NCBI GenBank assembly: GCA_016748015.1
Contig: JAAOMT010000762.1
Coordinates: 372,001 to 436,000, forward strand
Source: Geosiphon pyriformis
Lineage: Eukaryota > Glomeromycota > Glomeromycetes > Archaeosporales > Geosiphonaceae
Direction: 5' to 3'
DNA length: 64,000 nt
The notes below the pieces were generated by a model. It was not told where the DNA came from and made no database searches. It saw only the letters and a program-made list of their open reading frames with translations. Both the position numbers and the translations under genes were made by a program. This document shows, piece by piece, positions 36,901-52,173 of the stretch. Positions within the stretch are counted from its first letter, which is position 1. Each line of letters starts with the position of its first letter.

Positions 36901-39900
36901 TAAAAACTCTAAAAACATATTTAATATTACTTTATTATAATGTTTTTATAATTTGTTTAAGATTCTAAAAAAACTAATTGTTTTTTTATCAAACAAATTC
37001 TTAATTATATCTACCAATTTATTAAAACTAATAGAATACATAATATTTAAAAAAATATTATTAGCAATATAATTCAATAAATAATATTAATATTACTATA
37101 TTTTAGACATATCTTTTAATATTTTGTACTTTTTAATTCAATTTTTTATGATATTATTTATTTTAAACTTAATTAATTTAGGTTCTAATATCAATTTTTT
37201 TTAATTATTAAATAGTCTAATATTATCTTACAAAAAAAATATTTTAAAATATTTCAAATAGTATGAATTTTATTTAACACAAAGCTTTTTATCTTTTTAT
37301 TAATAACAAATTTAATATATATTTCCTTAATACATTTAGATTTTATTATCTTAAAATCATAATATAACTTTTTAATTCTTAATAAACCAAATTAAATAGT
37401 ATTAAATAAGTACTTAAATTAATAAAAACTCTTATATTAGAAATATTATTAATATTAAAAAATAATTAAAGACTTAATAGCAAATTAAATATGTTACTTA
37501 AAACCAAACAAAATATTTTAACCAATTTAAAGACCAAAATTTTCAATTTGTAAAAACAAAATAAAAATTTTGTGAAAATATTATTATAGTTCTTATATTA
37601 AAATCTGAAAAAAATTTTATTTACTAACAGATAAATTATCTTATAAACAATATTTTATGTTTAAAAATTTTTTTGCAATAAAAAAATTATTAATAAACAT
37701 AACAAAAATATTAAGTATTAAAATCTTAAACAAATCCTATTTTATATTATTAACATTTTTTAAATTGAATTTATATTAATTTTTATTAACTTGTAATTAA
37801 AAAGTTTTTAAAACCAAATTTAGTAAACTATTAAAACCAATAATAATATAAATAATATTACAATCAGTACTAAAAAATTTCTTTATACATATAACTTTTT
37901 TGTTAATTAATGTATTCATCAAGTTAAATAAAACAAAAATAAAATTAATAATTTTTTTAATATTTTAAAATTCTTCTAAATAAAATTCTTAACACAAAAA
38001 CTGCCAACCAATAAATTAACTAGATCTAAATTCACACATTTTTTAAAGTTGGCACTATATTTAACACTATTTTTATTAAAATTATTTTTCAAAACAACAA
38101 AAGTATTCTTATTATATACATGAACTATAAAAAAATTAATAATAGCAACTTAGTTTAAACATTTTTTTAAAGATATATTTACATACAATCTTAATACAGA
38201 AATTAATTGTTTGTTTTTAAATAATAAACAGATTATTAAAAGTTTACCAAAAATCTCTGAAATTTTTAAGCCATATTTAGCCAAATGTTTATTTATAATC
38301 AAAATAATATTAAACCCAAATATTCAGAATTCAAACCAAAAATAAATACTTTAATACTTAAAAACTTATTTACAATTTAAAATTTAATACTGAAATAAAG
38401 CTTAATTTCAATAACAATTGAAATTTTATTTTTTAATTCATTATGCTGTCCAATAATATTATTTTGCTTAACAGAAATATTTATTTTTTTAATATTACAT
38501 GTAGTTATTTTTTAGGTTAAGCTATTTATTAAGAATAAAAAAAAATACCATTCTACTATTCAAACTAAAAAACTTCAATTTATCCAAAATAATTATAATT
38601 AAACCTTCTAAAACTATTATATTAGTCTTTAAATCATTAATTTTGGCAGTTAGAATTTTAAATTTATTTAAAGAAATAATCTAAAAGATATTAAAATTAA
38701 TACATAGAAAATGAGCAATGAGCAATAGCTTATTAATGGTTATGTCTAATATAGAAGTAGTATTAAGAATAAGTATTTTTACAATATAATCTAAAAATAG
38801 TTAAAAAAAATCATATCTAGCTTATAAAAAATATTAATAATATAATTAAACAAAAATTTTAAGAAACACTTAAAAAAATCCAATCTGAAAGTCAAAATTG
38901 AAATAACAAAAACTTTTTTTGAATTATTAACCAATATATTTAACAAAAAAACACCAACAGATAATATAAAAAAAAGATATTTTAGACTATCACTTACTAC
39001 AAAAGCTTAAATTATATCACTAAAAAAAACTGAATAAAATACCAAAGTTTGTTTTTTTGTATATATTAAAACAAAATGCTTTTTATTAGAATTAAAAATT
39101 TTTTTTCAAGTTTCTATCAAAAGATTTTAAATTTGGCTTATAAATACTAAAAACATAACTAAATTTTTTACACTTAGTATAAATAGAACTAAAAAGCCCA
39201 ACTCAAACCAAATCAATACTTTTAAAAACAAAAATTAAGAAAACAACCATATTTTTAAATACAATAGAATTAAAACACATAACAATATAATATATTTATA
39301 TATATAAAACTAAATTGTGAATAATAATACACATTTTTTTATTATAAAACAAAACTAGACCAGAAATATTATAAACAGTCATGCTTATTAAAAATTATAT
39401 AAAAAAGCATAATAGCAGTTTTTTTTGTCTTACAACTGTTTATTAATATTGGTTTTTACTATATGTATTAAGTTTTTATTTAAAAAAATTAATTATTTAA
39501 AAGACACTAGGTTAGTAGTATCATAATTTTTAAATTCAACAAGTGCTTTCTGCCAAAAACCAATTAATTACATTCTAATAGAAATAATTTTATCAAATTT
39601 AAATAGTATTATCTTAAGTATTAATTTAAGAAAAATTAACTAAAATTTTTTTAACAATAATTTTTCAATTTGATCTAATATTAATTTTTTTTTATAGTTA
39701 ACTACTTTGTAACTTTGAAATTAGATTTAAATATAAACAATATCCTAATAATTTCTTAAAATTTTAAGAAAATTGATACACTCTTAAAACAATCAATATT
39801 AAAAAATTTTTCTTAATAAACTTAAGTTTGTTATTTAAATTTTTGTTAAATATAATCAAAAGTTAATGTTTAATACAAACAATTAGACTAAATTAAAGCT

Positions 39901-40336
39901 TTTTTTTTTTTAATATAGGTATTTAATTATAAAATAGAATTAGTTAACAAAGATAAGGAAAAATTTATATTATCATCATTATTTTTAAAGCTAAAATTAT
40001 ATAAGTTAAGAGAAAAAATTACTACTTTTTTAAAAATAAACTATTTTACTTTTAAAATATTGATACAATAATTTAATAATCTATTATTTTTATTCCTAGT
40101 GCTATAATTAATATTATTTATAATCAAGTTTTTTATTATATTATTTAAAAAAATATATATTTTTTTAAACTAAACAATATTATATAAAGATAATTTGAAC
40201 TTTAAATCTACTTTATTACTTAATGTTTTATCTTATTAATTAACATTTTAGGTTTTTGTACCAGATTTTTACTTACTAAGTCTGAAAAAATATTTTTAAT
40301 TGACTTTTTTTTTAGATATTATGTTATTAATAATAG
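33900..40336 (-). mobile_element. Second LINE copy L2, heavily decayed
   Basis: Colinear with both other LINE fragments: 35600-36275 matches 1020-1700, 37130-37330 matches 23183-23400, and about 38030 matches 24060. It therefore spans, on the minus strand, ORF1, endonuclease, RT, post-RT and C-terminal parts. The 855 bp at 36275-37130 (N-terminal part of the RT) are absent from the other two fragments. A C-terminal stretch at 34290-34099 (HKFKLAYRNNIWLIY) lies beyond the part present in copy L1. It is the most A/T-enriched copy and no open frame exceeds 100 codons. Its 5' side is cut by the LTR of element E. The left end is approximate. Confidence 0.6.
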
Positions 40337-41206
40337 TGTTACTTATAAAATAAAAATTATAATAGATAGAAAATAGCCAATAAAAAAAGAGCATGATAAA
40401 AAAAAGAATTCTAGAATTTTTTATTAGGAATTACAAAATTTCAGAATTACAGAATTTCTCTTAAAAAATTGCAAAATTTCTTTTAAAAGAACTAAAGAAT
40501 TTTAAAAAATCTTGTATAATATAAATAATATATATATAATAAGAGTATTAAAAGCAGAAAAAGTAATTCAAAACAGTAGTTAGCAATAAGTAATTATTAA
40601 ATATTTTTTTTTTTAAAAAATAGTTTTTTATAACTTAAAATAGAATCATATTTATATTAATTAAAATATTTTTTATTATCCAAATCTATATTATTATTAC
40701 TTAATTAAAAAATATTAATTAATTTCACACTATTAACAATCTATGTTGATAGAATTTAATATTTAACTATATTAGATTAATAACTCTTAATTATGGCTAT
40801 TAATAAGATACCAATTTTTTATTTTTTATTTTATTTTTTTTATTTTTTTTTATTTTTTTTATTTTATTTTATTTTATTTTGTTTATTTTGTTGTTTATTA
40901 ATTAATTAAGAGATTAAACACTAAATAATTGATATTAAAAATAGTCTGGTAAAAAACCTGTAAAACAAAAGTAAAAAAAACTTATAGATAGCTTATCAAA
41001 AATACATAACTGCCAGAATAAACTGGTCATTTGCTAAAGACAGAAATTTAGAAAAACCATTAATTGAATTTTTGTTCATTATACAAAAGACTTAACCAAA
41101 ACCTTTAGACTTCAAAATCTTTAAAAATTATTAACATTAACAGCTATTAAGCATTAAGTTACAAATTTGTTATTTGTTACAATACTCTAAATAATTATTT
41201 GTAATA
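40337..41206 (+). repeat. 5' LTR of family-1 element E
   Basis: 870 bp from TGTTACTTATAAAA to TTTGTAATA, matching the 881 bp LTR of element A along its length. It includes the AGAATTCC-type U3 block (40405-40500), a long T/A homopolymer region (40810-40880) and the U5 end. A decayed primer binding site (TAATGCTTTTTGTAAG against TGGTGCTCCCTGTGAG in A) follows after two bases. Confidence 0.8.
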
Positions 41207-44200
41207 TTTAATGCTTTTTGTAAGATATAATCTAACAGAGAACTAGTACTAATATCTATTATTTGAAACAGTGGCAGAATTAAAAGTAATAGAAACAAAT
41301 TACTTGAAATTTACAAAAGCTTTATTTCAATATTATTAAACTTATTTCAGACTGACAAATAATCATTGGCCAACAAAATTAGCTTTTAACATCTACATTA
41401 ACAAAAAAATTCAGAAGTTATTTTCAAAAATTTCTATAGTAAATTATTTCAAAACATCACACTTTTACAAAATTATGTGTTTAATTCACTAATTACAGAG
41501 ATAAATTAAAAATTAAGAATTACACTCAATAAAAATTTTTTATTATCTTTGCAGACAAAAAAAAAGAAAAATTATAAACTTTAACAAAAACACCAAAAAA
41601 AATACAATTATCTATTTAAAAGAAACCAAAAGTTGTTTTACTTATTCACTTATTATATTATTATATGCTCAAAAGTATTATTTAGATAATATTGATAATT
41701 ACATCTATAGTAAAAACATTATTAATACAAATACTGTTTTAAAGCAATCAAAAAAAACTAAATTATTAAGAATATATGCCAATTTTTTTAAAAAATTTAA
41801 ATTATGATTAACAATATTATTAAGACTTCAATTACTGCCATCTCAACCAAATTTCGGATCTACCAATAATTAAACAGACACCAATTCAGAAAAAAAAAAA
41901 AACAGTAATTAGAAAAAAAATAATCAAAACTCAATTCCAAATAATTCAGAAGTCCAAACTCCAATTGTTCAAATTCAGCAAAACCCAAACAATTTAAATC
42001 TTACTCAACAAAACTTATCTTCAATTATTTCAATTAATTAACTGTCAATAGCATTAATCACCACTTTTTAACAACCATAACAACAACAACTTGCACCAAT
42101 AATCTATGTATTAATTACAAAACTTAAAAAATTTATTGATAAAGAAAACAATACACAAGCCTAATTGAACAATATAGCAAAAGCTATCACAGCCAATAGA
42201 TGAAATAATATCAGAGTTTTTTAAACTATCTCATACTTTTTACAAGATACTACAAATTCATAATATTAAAGTTTAATAAACAAACCACAAACTTTTAATG
42301 TATTCAAAGTTATATTTCTACAATATTTCAATAATTATAACAGTATTAATAACTTATTAATTGGTTTTACTACTATTAAACAAGGTAATAATAAAGCAGT
42401 TACCATTTATTTAAAATGTTTTTACAGATTTTTGCACCAAATCCAAGCAGTTAATACCAACTACTTTACAAAACCACAAATCTTAAATCAATTTATTTAT
42501 GAATTATATAGCAGTTTGTTACAATAAGTATATTCAATACACCCAAATACTTTTTAAGATACAGTTACATATGTTAGAATTTCAAATTAGCTGAATTTAA
42601 AGCCAACCATGTCCAAACCATAAATTTAATAATAAATAGATTATTTGAATTGGATTCTAAGCTAAAACAATTCAGTAATTCTATTAACCAGAAATTAGAA
42701 AAATACTTAGTTAACAATACAGAAATTTATTTATCTTCTTAATATTGCAATAATCAAAAAAACCCAAATTAATTCCAGAATTAATCATGCTTATTATTAT
42801 TAACAAATCAATTATGATAGCAAAAAATGCATAATTATTACTATTGTGATAAACAAAACCATCTGAAAACAAATTGCCATACCAGATTTAATAACTTATA
42901 ATTAAAAAACCAATATAGAAATCCTGATCGCAGATTTTAAAATCTGAGTTATGCCAACAATTTAATTGAACAATATCAGTATTAGTCTCATTATATTCCA
43001 ATAATACAACAACCAATATATATATCTCCAATTTATTTAACTTTAATATTGGTAATTTATCAAGCTTTACAGCCACAGATAATTTATTAATCCCAACAAA
43101 TTCAAGTGCTGTCTTAAAATTTAACTCCAATATTAACTAGAAATTCAAGACCAAAAATTATTCATACTTAACAAAATTGGAGATTGGTAATAGTAATATA
43201 CTAACTGATTTCCAGTTTATTAAACCAATTATCAAGATTATATTAGCAAAATTCAGGAAATAGGTATATTTAAAACTATTTAAGTCTTCTGATAATTCCA
43301 AAAAATATATCTAAATTATTAAAAACCAATATCATACTACTTATCAATAATATTCTATTAACAATCATCATAAAAAATAAATTATTCACAGTTATTTTTC
43401 TTTTTAAATTAAAAGAATCAGCAATAACATTTTTATTTAGTAGAGCCATTCTTAATACTAAACTTATCACAATCATATCTACTAATGTTAAAATTAATAA
43501 ACAATTTATCAAACTAATCTTTGATAATAAATTAGCAAACAGTATTATTACATAATAACTCATAAACTAATTAGGTTGTTAAGTTAATTAAGCTGTCAGT
43601 ACTAAAATTATTACTGTTGATAAAACAATAAAAACTTCAATTAATAAAATTAATGACTTTTTTTTCAAAATTAACAGCATTATTGTATTAATCAAAGTTT
43701 TGGTAATAGAAGCCATATAATATTAAGCTCTTATTAATAATAATTGGCTGTTTAAAACCAATATTGTACTTGACTGAAATACTTCAAAACTCTAGCTAAT
43801 ATATACTAGACAGTATATATAAGTTTTAGCTATTTGTAGCCACTTTAAAACAATTATTACTACTCAACAACTGTCATTAATTGAGTTAAAAAAATATCTA
43901 TCTAAGAAGTTTATCAAGTCTTATGAGCAAAAAATGAACACAATAAACTATCACCAATACTTTTTTAGAAAAAAAAGAAAAAGAAAAGAAAAAAACAAAT
44001 TTTAAAACACCACTGCTATTGAAAAAACATCTAATTGTTAATATGTTCTATATTTAATACCAGAACCAAAAAAACAACCATCCTATATTCTGCTCAAATG
44101 TAAAAATTATAAAAAAAAGCTTTTATTCATAAAAGCTTAAATTTTACCAGAAAAGAATTACAAAACACATATCTACTACTATTGTAAAATATGTTATTAA

Positions 44201-47200
44201 GAACACTTTGAATATTCAAATAACAAAGAAAATGGAACAACAAACTGTGTTTTACTTATAGAAAAATACTATTCAACAAAGAAATATAAAATAACATTTC
44301 TGGTTATGAAAAAATATACAACACATTATGCTAATACATAATTCTCATAAGCGACTGAGTAAGCAAAAAAATGTTTTTTAATATTGTATAGAACTGAGCA
44401 CACTTATATTTAGACAATTATTTACATAATAAAAACAAGATCTGAAAAATGACAAGTGCCAAAGTTAAAAATACTTTGTTCAGTAAAATATTGGCAATTA
44501 AAAATAATTCATTAGAATCTGTTAATACTGTTCTTATTCCAAATCCAAACATATTCATTGATATTATAAATAATTCAAAACACTTTTATAAACATTACCA
44601 AAATTTAATATTTACTTAAAAAAAACAAAAGCAGTATTTGAAACAATTAAACATAAGACTCTGTAAATATTGTCTAATTTTCAGTAACTTTAAATATTGT
44701 AATAATTGTGATTTTATTTACAATCTATTACCATACATGATTTATTAATTTTTAAAGAAAAAAAACCAATCAGCAAGTGTACTTTAAAACCAAAATTGAA
44801 ATTCAATTATAATTCAAACTTTAATAATAATGACAACAATAATTCCAATACTGTTCACAATAGCAACAACAATAATAATAATAATTTAAATTCTAATTAT
44901 AATTCCAAACAATATATTGTGCTTTTAGATCTTTTAAAGAAGCAGAAACTTAAATAGTTTTGCAATAATGATGAGAGTATTATGTCAAAATATATACATA
45001 ATACTAATATAAAAGTTTAATTTCAGATATCTTAAAAAAATTGTCATTATATTGGAATATTATTTACATATTAGTATAGATTTGAAAATAGCACTATAAA
45101 TCTTGGCAATAACAATAGTTTAATTAGTATCTAGATCTAATTTAGTGAAAAAAGAATTAATATTAAAAAAAATAATTAATACAAGATATATAAAAAATAT
45201 TATTGTAATACTACAAAAAAAATAGAAAAAACATATATTATTGAATCCAATAATAAAATAACACAAACATTATTCTTATCTTTGGTAAAAATAGCTAAAT
45301 AGTATTAATAAAAACAAGAAAAAAATTAAAGATCATAGCAAAAAAGATAAATAGATTTAGATCTATAAGTAAAATAAAAGTACTAATTAATATAGTAAAA
45401 AAAAACAATTGATTAAAAAAAAATTATCTCTATCTATTAATTAATTTCTATTCTATTATATAACTAGTATATATTAACTAAAAAAAAAAGTGAAAGATCA
45501 ACTTTTGATTTTTAAAGGTAAACCTACTATTTATAAATCAAGAGAGATTATTATTACCAATCTTTACATACTAGCCAAAAACCACAAACCTATTAAGATT
45601 TCAATATACAACACAACCAGAAACCCAATAGAAATATTAAGCAAAATTATTATCAAATACTTAAGTACTGAAGTTAAAAATCAAATACCAACAACTATTT
45701 TAGACTTTTCACAACTGTGTAAATATGTGAACATCATATTATAGACAATTTATAAATAAAAAGAATATTATTTGTTACAATTAAAATAACTAAAGCAAAT
45801 AAACTTAGAAAACTTAAATTTATTTTAATATATACAATTCAAATTGCTACTTAATAATTTTACTGATATCTTTATAAGTAAAAATAAATTCAACAGAATT
45901 AATATCATTTAGTATTAGATTAAAACTGGAAATATAATGCTAATCAAGCAATAAGCATACTAAATACTACTCATTAATCATGAAATTATTTGTCAAGAAA
46001 TTAACTGTATATTAGACAATAAGTTAATTTAATCATTAATGAGTTCATAGTTATTACCAATAATATTTGTTCAAAAAAAAATAAAAAGATTTATTTTTGT
46101 ATAGATTATAGAAAACTTAACAGTATTACTTATAAAGACAGTTATTTTACTTTACAGATCTAAAAACTATTTGATACTTTTGGAAAAAAAAATGATTTTC
46201 AATATTAGATTTAAATATTAAATATTGACAAGTAGTCATAAATTCAGTTAACAAAAAGAAAACAGTATTTACCACAAAAAAAAAGAACTTTAAATTTAAT
46301 GTTATGCCTTTTGACTTAACCAATGCTTCAGTTACTTTCTAATAACTAATGAAAATTGTTTACACTAGATTACTATGAAAATCAATAATAGTTTATTTAG
46401 ATAACATTAATGTATTTTTCAAGATATTTGATGACCATTTTTATTATCTTCAACAAGTGTTTGAAAAATTAAAAAAAAGTAAATTAAAATTGAATGTTAC
46501 TAAATACTTCTTTGAAAAAATTGAACTGAAGTTTTTAGAATATATTATGAGCAAAAACAGATTTAGACAAAATCAAAATAGTTAAAAACTTTCTAATACT
46601 AACAAATTTAACAGAATTAAGAGCATTCTTAAAATTTGTTAGATATTATCACTATTTTATCCAAAATTTCTCGAAATTGACCCAATTACTTTACCAGTTC
46701 TAAGCAAAAAACACTAAATATAAATAGACAAAAAACCAATAAAAAGTTTTCAATATACTATAAAAAAACTTATTTAAGTTCTAGTATTAATCTATTCAAA
46801 TTACAGCAAATCATTCATTATTATTACTAATACATTTATTTAAATATTTGAAAATCATACTATTACAAAAAAAAGCTAATAAATAAAAACATCTAATGAC
46901 ATATGTCAGCTGAAGTTTAAGTTTAACAGAAAAAAATTATAGTATTTTAGTATTAAAACACTTAGTTATTTACTATTATTAAATAAAAAAAATATTTAAG
47001 TCAAAAATTTGATGTGTATACTAATCACAAAAATTTGGAGATAATTATTACACAAAATAGAAAATAGAACTATCATCATTTAATTATACTGTATATTATA
47101 AAAAGAGAAAAAAAACAGAAATATTGATAATTTATTATAAATAAGACAAATTTAAAAACATTTTAACCCAAAAATATAATAAAAGATAAATACACAAAAA

Positions 47201-48544
47201 TATTAACAACTTCAATATTATATAAATCAACAGTTTAAGAAAAAATTATCTTGAAAAAAACAAAACAACATAAAACAACAATCAAAATATTTTATTATTT
47301 ACCAAAATATACTATATTAGAAAAACAAAAAAAATTCAGATTAACTACTTAGAGTAATTACAAAATCAGAAAAAAAAACAATATTATTTAATATGTATTT
47401 AGATTTAACTACATAATATTTTTATAAAAAAACAATTATAAAAAAAACCAAAAAAAAATATTATTGATCATTAATATATCTAAATATTATCTAATATGTT
47501 TAAACTTGTAATGCTTATCAAAAAAAAGGAAGAATACAACCCAGTAAACCATTAAGACTGATTAAAGTAAAACAACTATTTAATTAAATTAGAATTAACT
47601 TAGTTAAATCATTAACTATAATTAACAAAGATAACTGATATATAGCAATAGCCATAAATTATTTTACAAAATAGTTAGAAGCTAAAGCAATTTAAAGAGT
47701 GAATACAAAATCCATAGTCAAATTTGTATATCAAAATTTGATTTGTTTACATAAATATTCAAAAAATTTGTTATCAGACCAAAAAAATTACTTGTAAACA
47801 AAATATTAACAAAATTAAGTCAAAAATTTGAAGTTAAGAGACTATTATTATTATTATATTACTCATAAACAAATAGCTTAGTTAAAAAATTCAATAAAAC
47901 ATTGTGTAAAGCAATAGTTAAGATTAGCCAAAAAAATTAAAATAAATAGGATTTGTTTATATTATCAATATTATTTGCTTATTAGACAATAAAGCAAAAT
48001 ACTATACAAACAACATTATTTAAACTAGTTTATAGTAAAACAACAACATAACTAATTAAGATAAAAATCAATATATATTTAGTTAAACCAATAATAAAAG
48101 CCAACTTTTAAGAAATATTGCTGAAAAGAACATATAACTTAATAGAAACTCTAAAAAACAAAAAACAAAAAGCAGTTAATAATATACAAAAGTCACAGAA
48201 AAAACAAAAAAAACAACATAATACTAATTATCAGATAAATTAGTTGAATTTAAGATTGACAATAAAATAAAAAGTTTAATCCCAAATGAAATAATCTATT
48301 TTACATTAAAAAAATTTTGGGAAATAGAGCATATAAGTTAAAATAGAACAACAAAATTTTAATTAAAGCAATATATAATAATTAACTAAAATTATACCAC
48401 AATATAGTATTATTATTTACCAGTAATATTTTATAACTAAGAATATAACAAATATTAGTTGAATCAGATAAGATTCTACAAGATTTGGAACCAATTATAA
48501 TTATTAACACAAACATATCAAATTAATTTACCAAAACAATATAT
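41207..48544 (+). mobile_element. Family-1 element E, internal region, cut at its 3' end
   Basis: Full-order but heavily decayed copy: gag (41.25-42.9 kb), protease (about 43.4-43.7), Cys-rich part (43.9-44.7), dUTPase-like (45.0-45.4), RT (46.0-46.7), RNase H (46.7-47.1), integrase (47.4-48.3). It stops at 48544, some 690 bp before the place where its 3' LTR should start, because family-2 element C2 begins there. The RT box reads Leu-Asp-Asn (codons 46397-46405). Confidence 0.75.
45490..45744 (+). pseudogene. Post-dUTPase segment of element E Pol
   Basis: An 84-codon open piece matching element A 59500-59720: KISIYNTTRNPIEI aligns with KIPIYNNTGNVIVI and IKYLSTEV with IGYLSTEI. It is the linker between the dUTPase-like domain and the RT. 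Upstream, TAA at 45121-45123 interrupts the dUTPase region at the same codon as in copies A and D. Confidence 0.65.
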
Positions 48545-49281
48545 TGTTACAGATTAAAGTAACAAGCTAATGGATAGCAAGAAAGAACAGGATTGTAGAG
48601 TAATAAAAAAAATCAAAGAGAATTCAATTTTAAAGAGTGAATTGAATAAGTATGGATTCAATATGTGAGATCAGTTTCATAAAATATCTTAGTTGCTATA
48701 CTTTTTAAAAGATAACCAGAAAATTTGAAGGTAAAGGAATAGTCTGTACTGTCAACAAATGATCACACACTGATATAATTCTATGCTTTACATTGGTACT
48801 CTTAGAATTCAATATTAAGTATCAGATATACTTTTCAGTTACATTTTATTCAATAATCTTCAAATGCTCAATTATATGTTTTAGGAAAAGAGTAAAGAAT
48901 AACCAACAAGTAATCTTTTATCCCAAGATATTCAGATACTTGAAGATAGAAAAAGAGAAATTAGCAATAAGAGAAGAATTGAGATAAAGTTGTTATTTTA
49001 TTTCTTTTTTTTCTTTGATTCTTACATATTTTTCTATAGCTAAAAGATTTATTGCTTATATAGCTATCAAAAGTGGTCAATGATCAGGTTAATGGCTAGG
49101 TCAATAATTAGATCAATAATTAGGTTATTGATTAGATCAATAATCAGATCAATAATCAGACCAATAGTCAGATTATTGATCAAGTCAATGATCACTATCT
49201 AAAAATAAAGTGGCTAATTATATGACATCAGTGGCTAATACATGTGATAATTAATAAGAAGTATAGGTTTTAATCATAACA
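48545..49281 (-). repeat. 3' LTR of family-2 element C2
   Basis: 737 bp with the left end TGTTACAG (complement CTGTAACA) intact and the right end decayed. It is similar throughout to 6854-7556. An expanded run of ATCA-GGT-CAATAATCAGATCA-like units at 49075-49195 exceeds the one in element C. Confidence 0.75.
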
Positions 49282-49521
49282 TTATTCTCTTCAAAGAGAT
49301 TGAGCTCTAACAAAATCAAGCTATTCATGATGTAATCTATTTGAAAAGTTTTATCTAAAGCTAGCTAATTTGTTGAAGTCTTTTATAGATAGGATATATA
49401 ATACTTAAAGTAAAATAAGTTTTGTATCTAAGAGACCAAATTTTTGTATTAGAGTTTTGGTTCTTTTAGCAATAGTTAAAACTCCTGGAACATCTAACTA
49501 TATAATGCCCAAAATTTCTGT

Positions 49522-49815
49522 CTATATCTCTGAAGTTGTTTTTTTCATGAGTTTCATATCTTTTATGATTTCTCTAAGGGAATTATAAAGTTTTAATTGT
49601 CTTTTATATGACAAATTTTTGTCTATAAGCAAGATTTTTTGGATTGTTTTTCTAATTGTGTTAGAAAGTAAAAATATAGCTACTGTTATACTTTCTAACA
49701 AATATTTATCCATTTTGCTACTAATTTTTTCTCTTTTGGTAGTGGTTTTTTTTGGTCTAATAATAGTATGTGTTCTACTGTTATCAGTTATAGTGGTTTG
49801 TTTTCCAATGATCAA
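49522..49815 (-). pseudogene. Pol C-terminal tail of element C2
   Basis: A 97-codon stretch matching 7778-8149, with the basic segment RPKKTTTKREK followed by SKMDKYLLESIT. Its preservation in two copies supports it as a real part of family-2 Pol. Confidence 0.5.
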
Positions 49816-50764
49816 AGTAGTATTTAGATAGTTTTTGATCTAATACTTATGAAGAATATAAAAAGCATTTTGAATGTTTTGATTCAGAAAATAATTGTTT
49901 ATGTTGATTGAAAATATCTCTGTTTTGGGAATGGTGCATTTATTTATACTTGATTTTTGCTGATTATTTGAGTCAGTATTACCACAACAGACAACCAATT
50001 AGGTCGTTTATGATATTTTTTGAGTCATGTACCATAAACAGAACAATTATTGAAGATTGTTTCAAATTGATCTTAAAGAATATAAAAACCATTATTCAAA
50101 ATTTTGTTAACTATAAAGAGTTCTTTTCATTGGCTAGAAAATTTATTATCATAAATATTGCTTCTATCTGAATGGTATTCTAATATCAAGTTACCAACAC
50201 TTAAAAAAAGTATTTTATAGGGTTTTTTTTTTTTAAGCTTTTCTTGAAACTGTTTTATCTTTTCAAAAACAATTATTTGTGCTTCTATTAAAGAGTCAAA
50301 AATAGTACCAAGTCTTTTTTACAAAATGTTTTTGTAATTTTCTATTGTGATCTCTTTAAAAGGTATTGTCTCAATGTTAATTTCTATGGTAGTGTTGCCA
50401 TGTGTTCATAGAACAGATAAAAAAGTTCATAACTTGTTATGTCATGATTCACAGTTCTATAAGCAAACAAAGCTAAAAGCAGTATTTTGTTCTATAAGTT
50501 TGTTTCTTTACTGGTTTTGACTAAGGTTTTACATAATGTTCTATTGAAATGTTCTACTAGGTCATTTGTTTGAGAGTGATAAGAAAAGAAAAGTTTATGA
50601 CATATTCCCATTTTTCTACAAAGTTTTTCAATTAATATACTGAGAAAAGCTCTTCCTCTATCAGATAAAAGTTTTTTGAAGCAGCCATAACAGCAGATAA
50701 TATTTTCATAAATAAAATTGGCTATTGAGACTGCTGTTTAATCTGGAGTGGTTCTTGTTTTTAC

Positions 50765-50965
50765 TTATTTTGTAAAATAGTCAGTAGTTGTAATAATATA
50801 TCTGTTGCTATTAGGAGTTATTGTTAAAGATTTAACAATATCTATACCAATTCTGTTAAATAGGTGATCAATAGAGATTGAATGAATATTTTCTTTGTGA
50901 TTGGATTTGTCTTTTTTTTGGCAAATGTCACAGGTTTTGATGTATTCAGCAATGTTCTTTTTCAA
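50765..50965 (-). pseudogene. Integrase remnant of element C2
   Basis: A 66-codon stretch with CDIC of the zinc site, IGIDIVKSL with the first catalytic Asp, and TTTDYFTK. It is the direct equivalent of 9045-9245. The rest of the integrase is broken. Confidence 0.75.
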
Positions 50966-51864
50966 AGTAGACCAATAATAACAAGCTAAAATTTTCTGAA
51001 TTGTTTTTGTTTTCCAAAATGTTTAACTAATAAGTCAGTATATATGTTATATATTACAATTTCTCTTTCTTCAAATTTGATGACTTTCTAAAAGTAGTTA
51101 GGATTTTTTCTGTTTTTTTTATATAATTGATTTTGGTGGATCAAATAAAAAATTGATTGTTTGTGCAAATGTTCTCTTTGCTGTTGAGTGTATTTTAATA
51201 GGTATTGTTCTTTATCCAAAAATTCCATTAAGACAGAATAGTTGTCCAAGTCTATTATCATGTTTGTTTATAAGGTTATTACTAATAATTAAGTTGGTTT
51301 GGTTAAGAGGTTGTACTATTACTTGATGGTAAGTCTAGAGAAAGCATCAGCATTTTGATGATTTGCTTTTTTGTGATATTGAATATCATATTCAAATTCA
51401 TCCAAGTAGAATATTCAATGAGTTATTTGTTTGTGTTCTAGCTTCTTTTTATTGTACAGTCAAATCAAGACTTGATAATCTGTTATTACTAGAAATTTTA
51501 CACCAAGAAGATATTAATCCCAGTAACTAATAGCTCAAACTACTGCTAAACATTCTTGTTTAGTAATTGAATAGTTTTTTTTTGTTGGTATAAGAGATTT
51601 ACTGGTATATGTTATGACATGTTTTCTGCCATTTTTATTTTTTTGTAAAAGAACAGCACCAAGTCTATAGCCAGATGTATCAATGTAGAAAATAAAAGAT
51701 TGGTTCAGATCAAATTGCTTAAGAATTGGTTTAGTAATAAGTTTTTCCTTCAGAATTTTAAAAGCTTTTTGTTGATGAATGTTTCAGTAATAATTAACAT
51801 TTTTTCTGAATAGCTGATTGAGAGAAAAGACAATTTTAGAGAAATTCTTAATAAATTTGCAATA

Positions 51865-52173
51865 TTAAGAAGCCAAACCAAGGAAAAAATGTAGTTCAGA
51901 AACATTCATTAGTTGTCTAATGTTTTGAACTTTTTCAACTTTAGCTAAGTCAGAGAAGATTCTGTCTTTTGTAATAAGATAACCAAGGAACTGGATGGAT
52001 TGGTGTCTAAAAAAAGATTTAATTGGGTTGATCTTAAGACCAACATTTTTAAGCAGGTCAAAAAATTTTTGCAAATGTTTAAGATGTTCATCCCAGATTT
52101 TTGAGTAGACCATTATATTGTTTAAGTAGACCAGAACAAAGTTTTCTTTTACTGATTCAAATACTTTGTTCAT
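51865..52173 (-). pseudogene. Reverse transcriptase piece of element C2
   Basis: A 102-codon stretch starting just before the active-site box, which reads YLNNIMVYSK, so both catalytic Asp residues are now Asn. It continues through QFLGYLITK and NVSELHFFLGLA. The upstream half of the RT lies at 52200-52560 in broken frames. Confidence 0.8.
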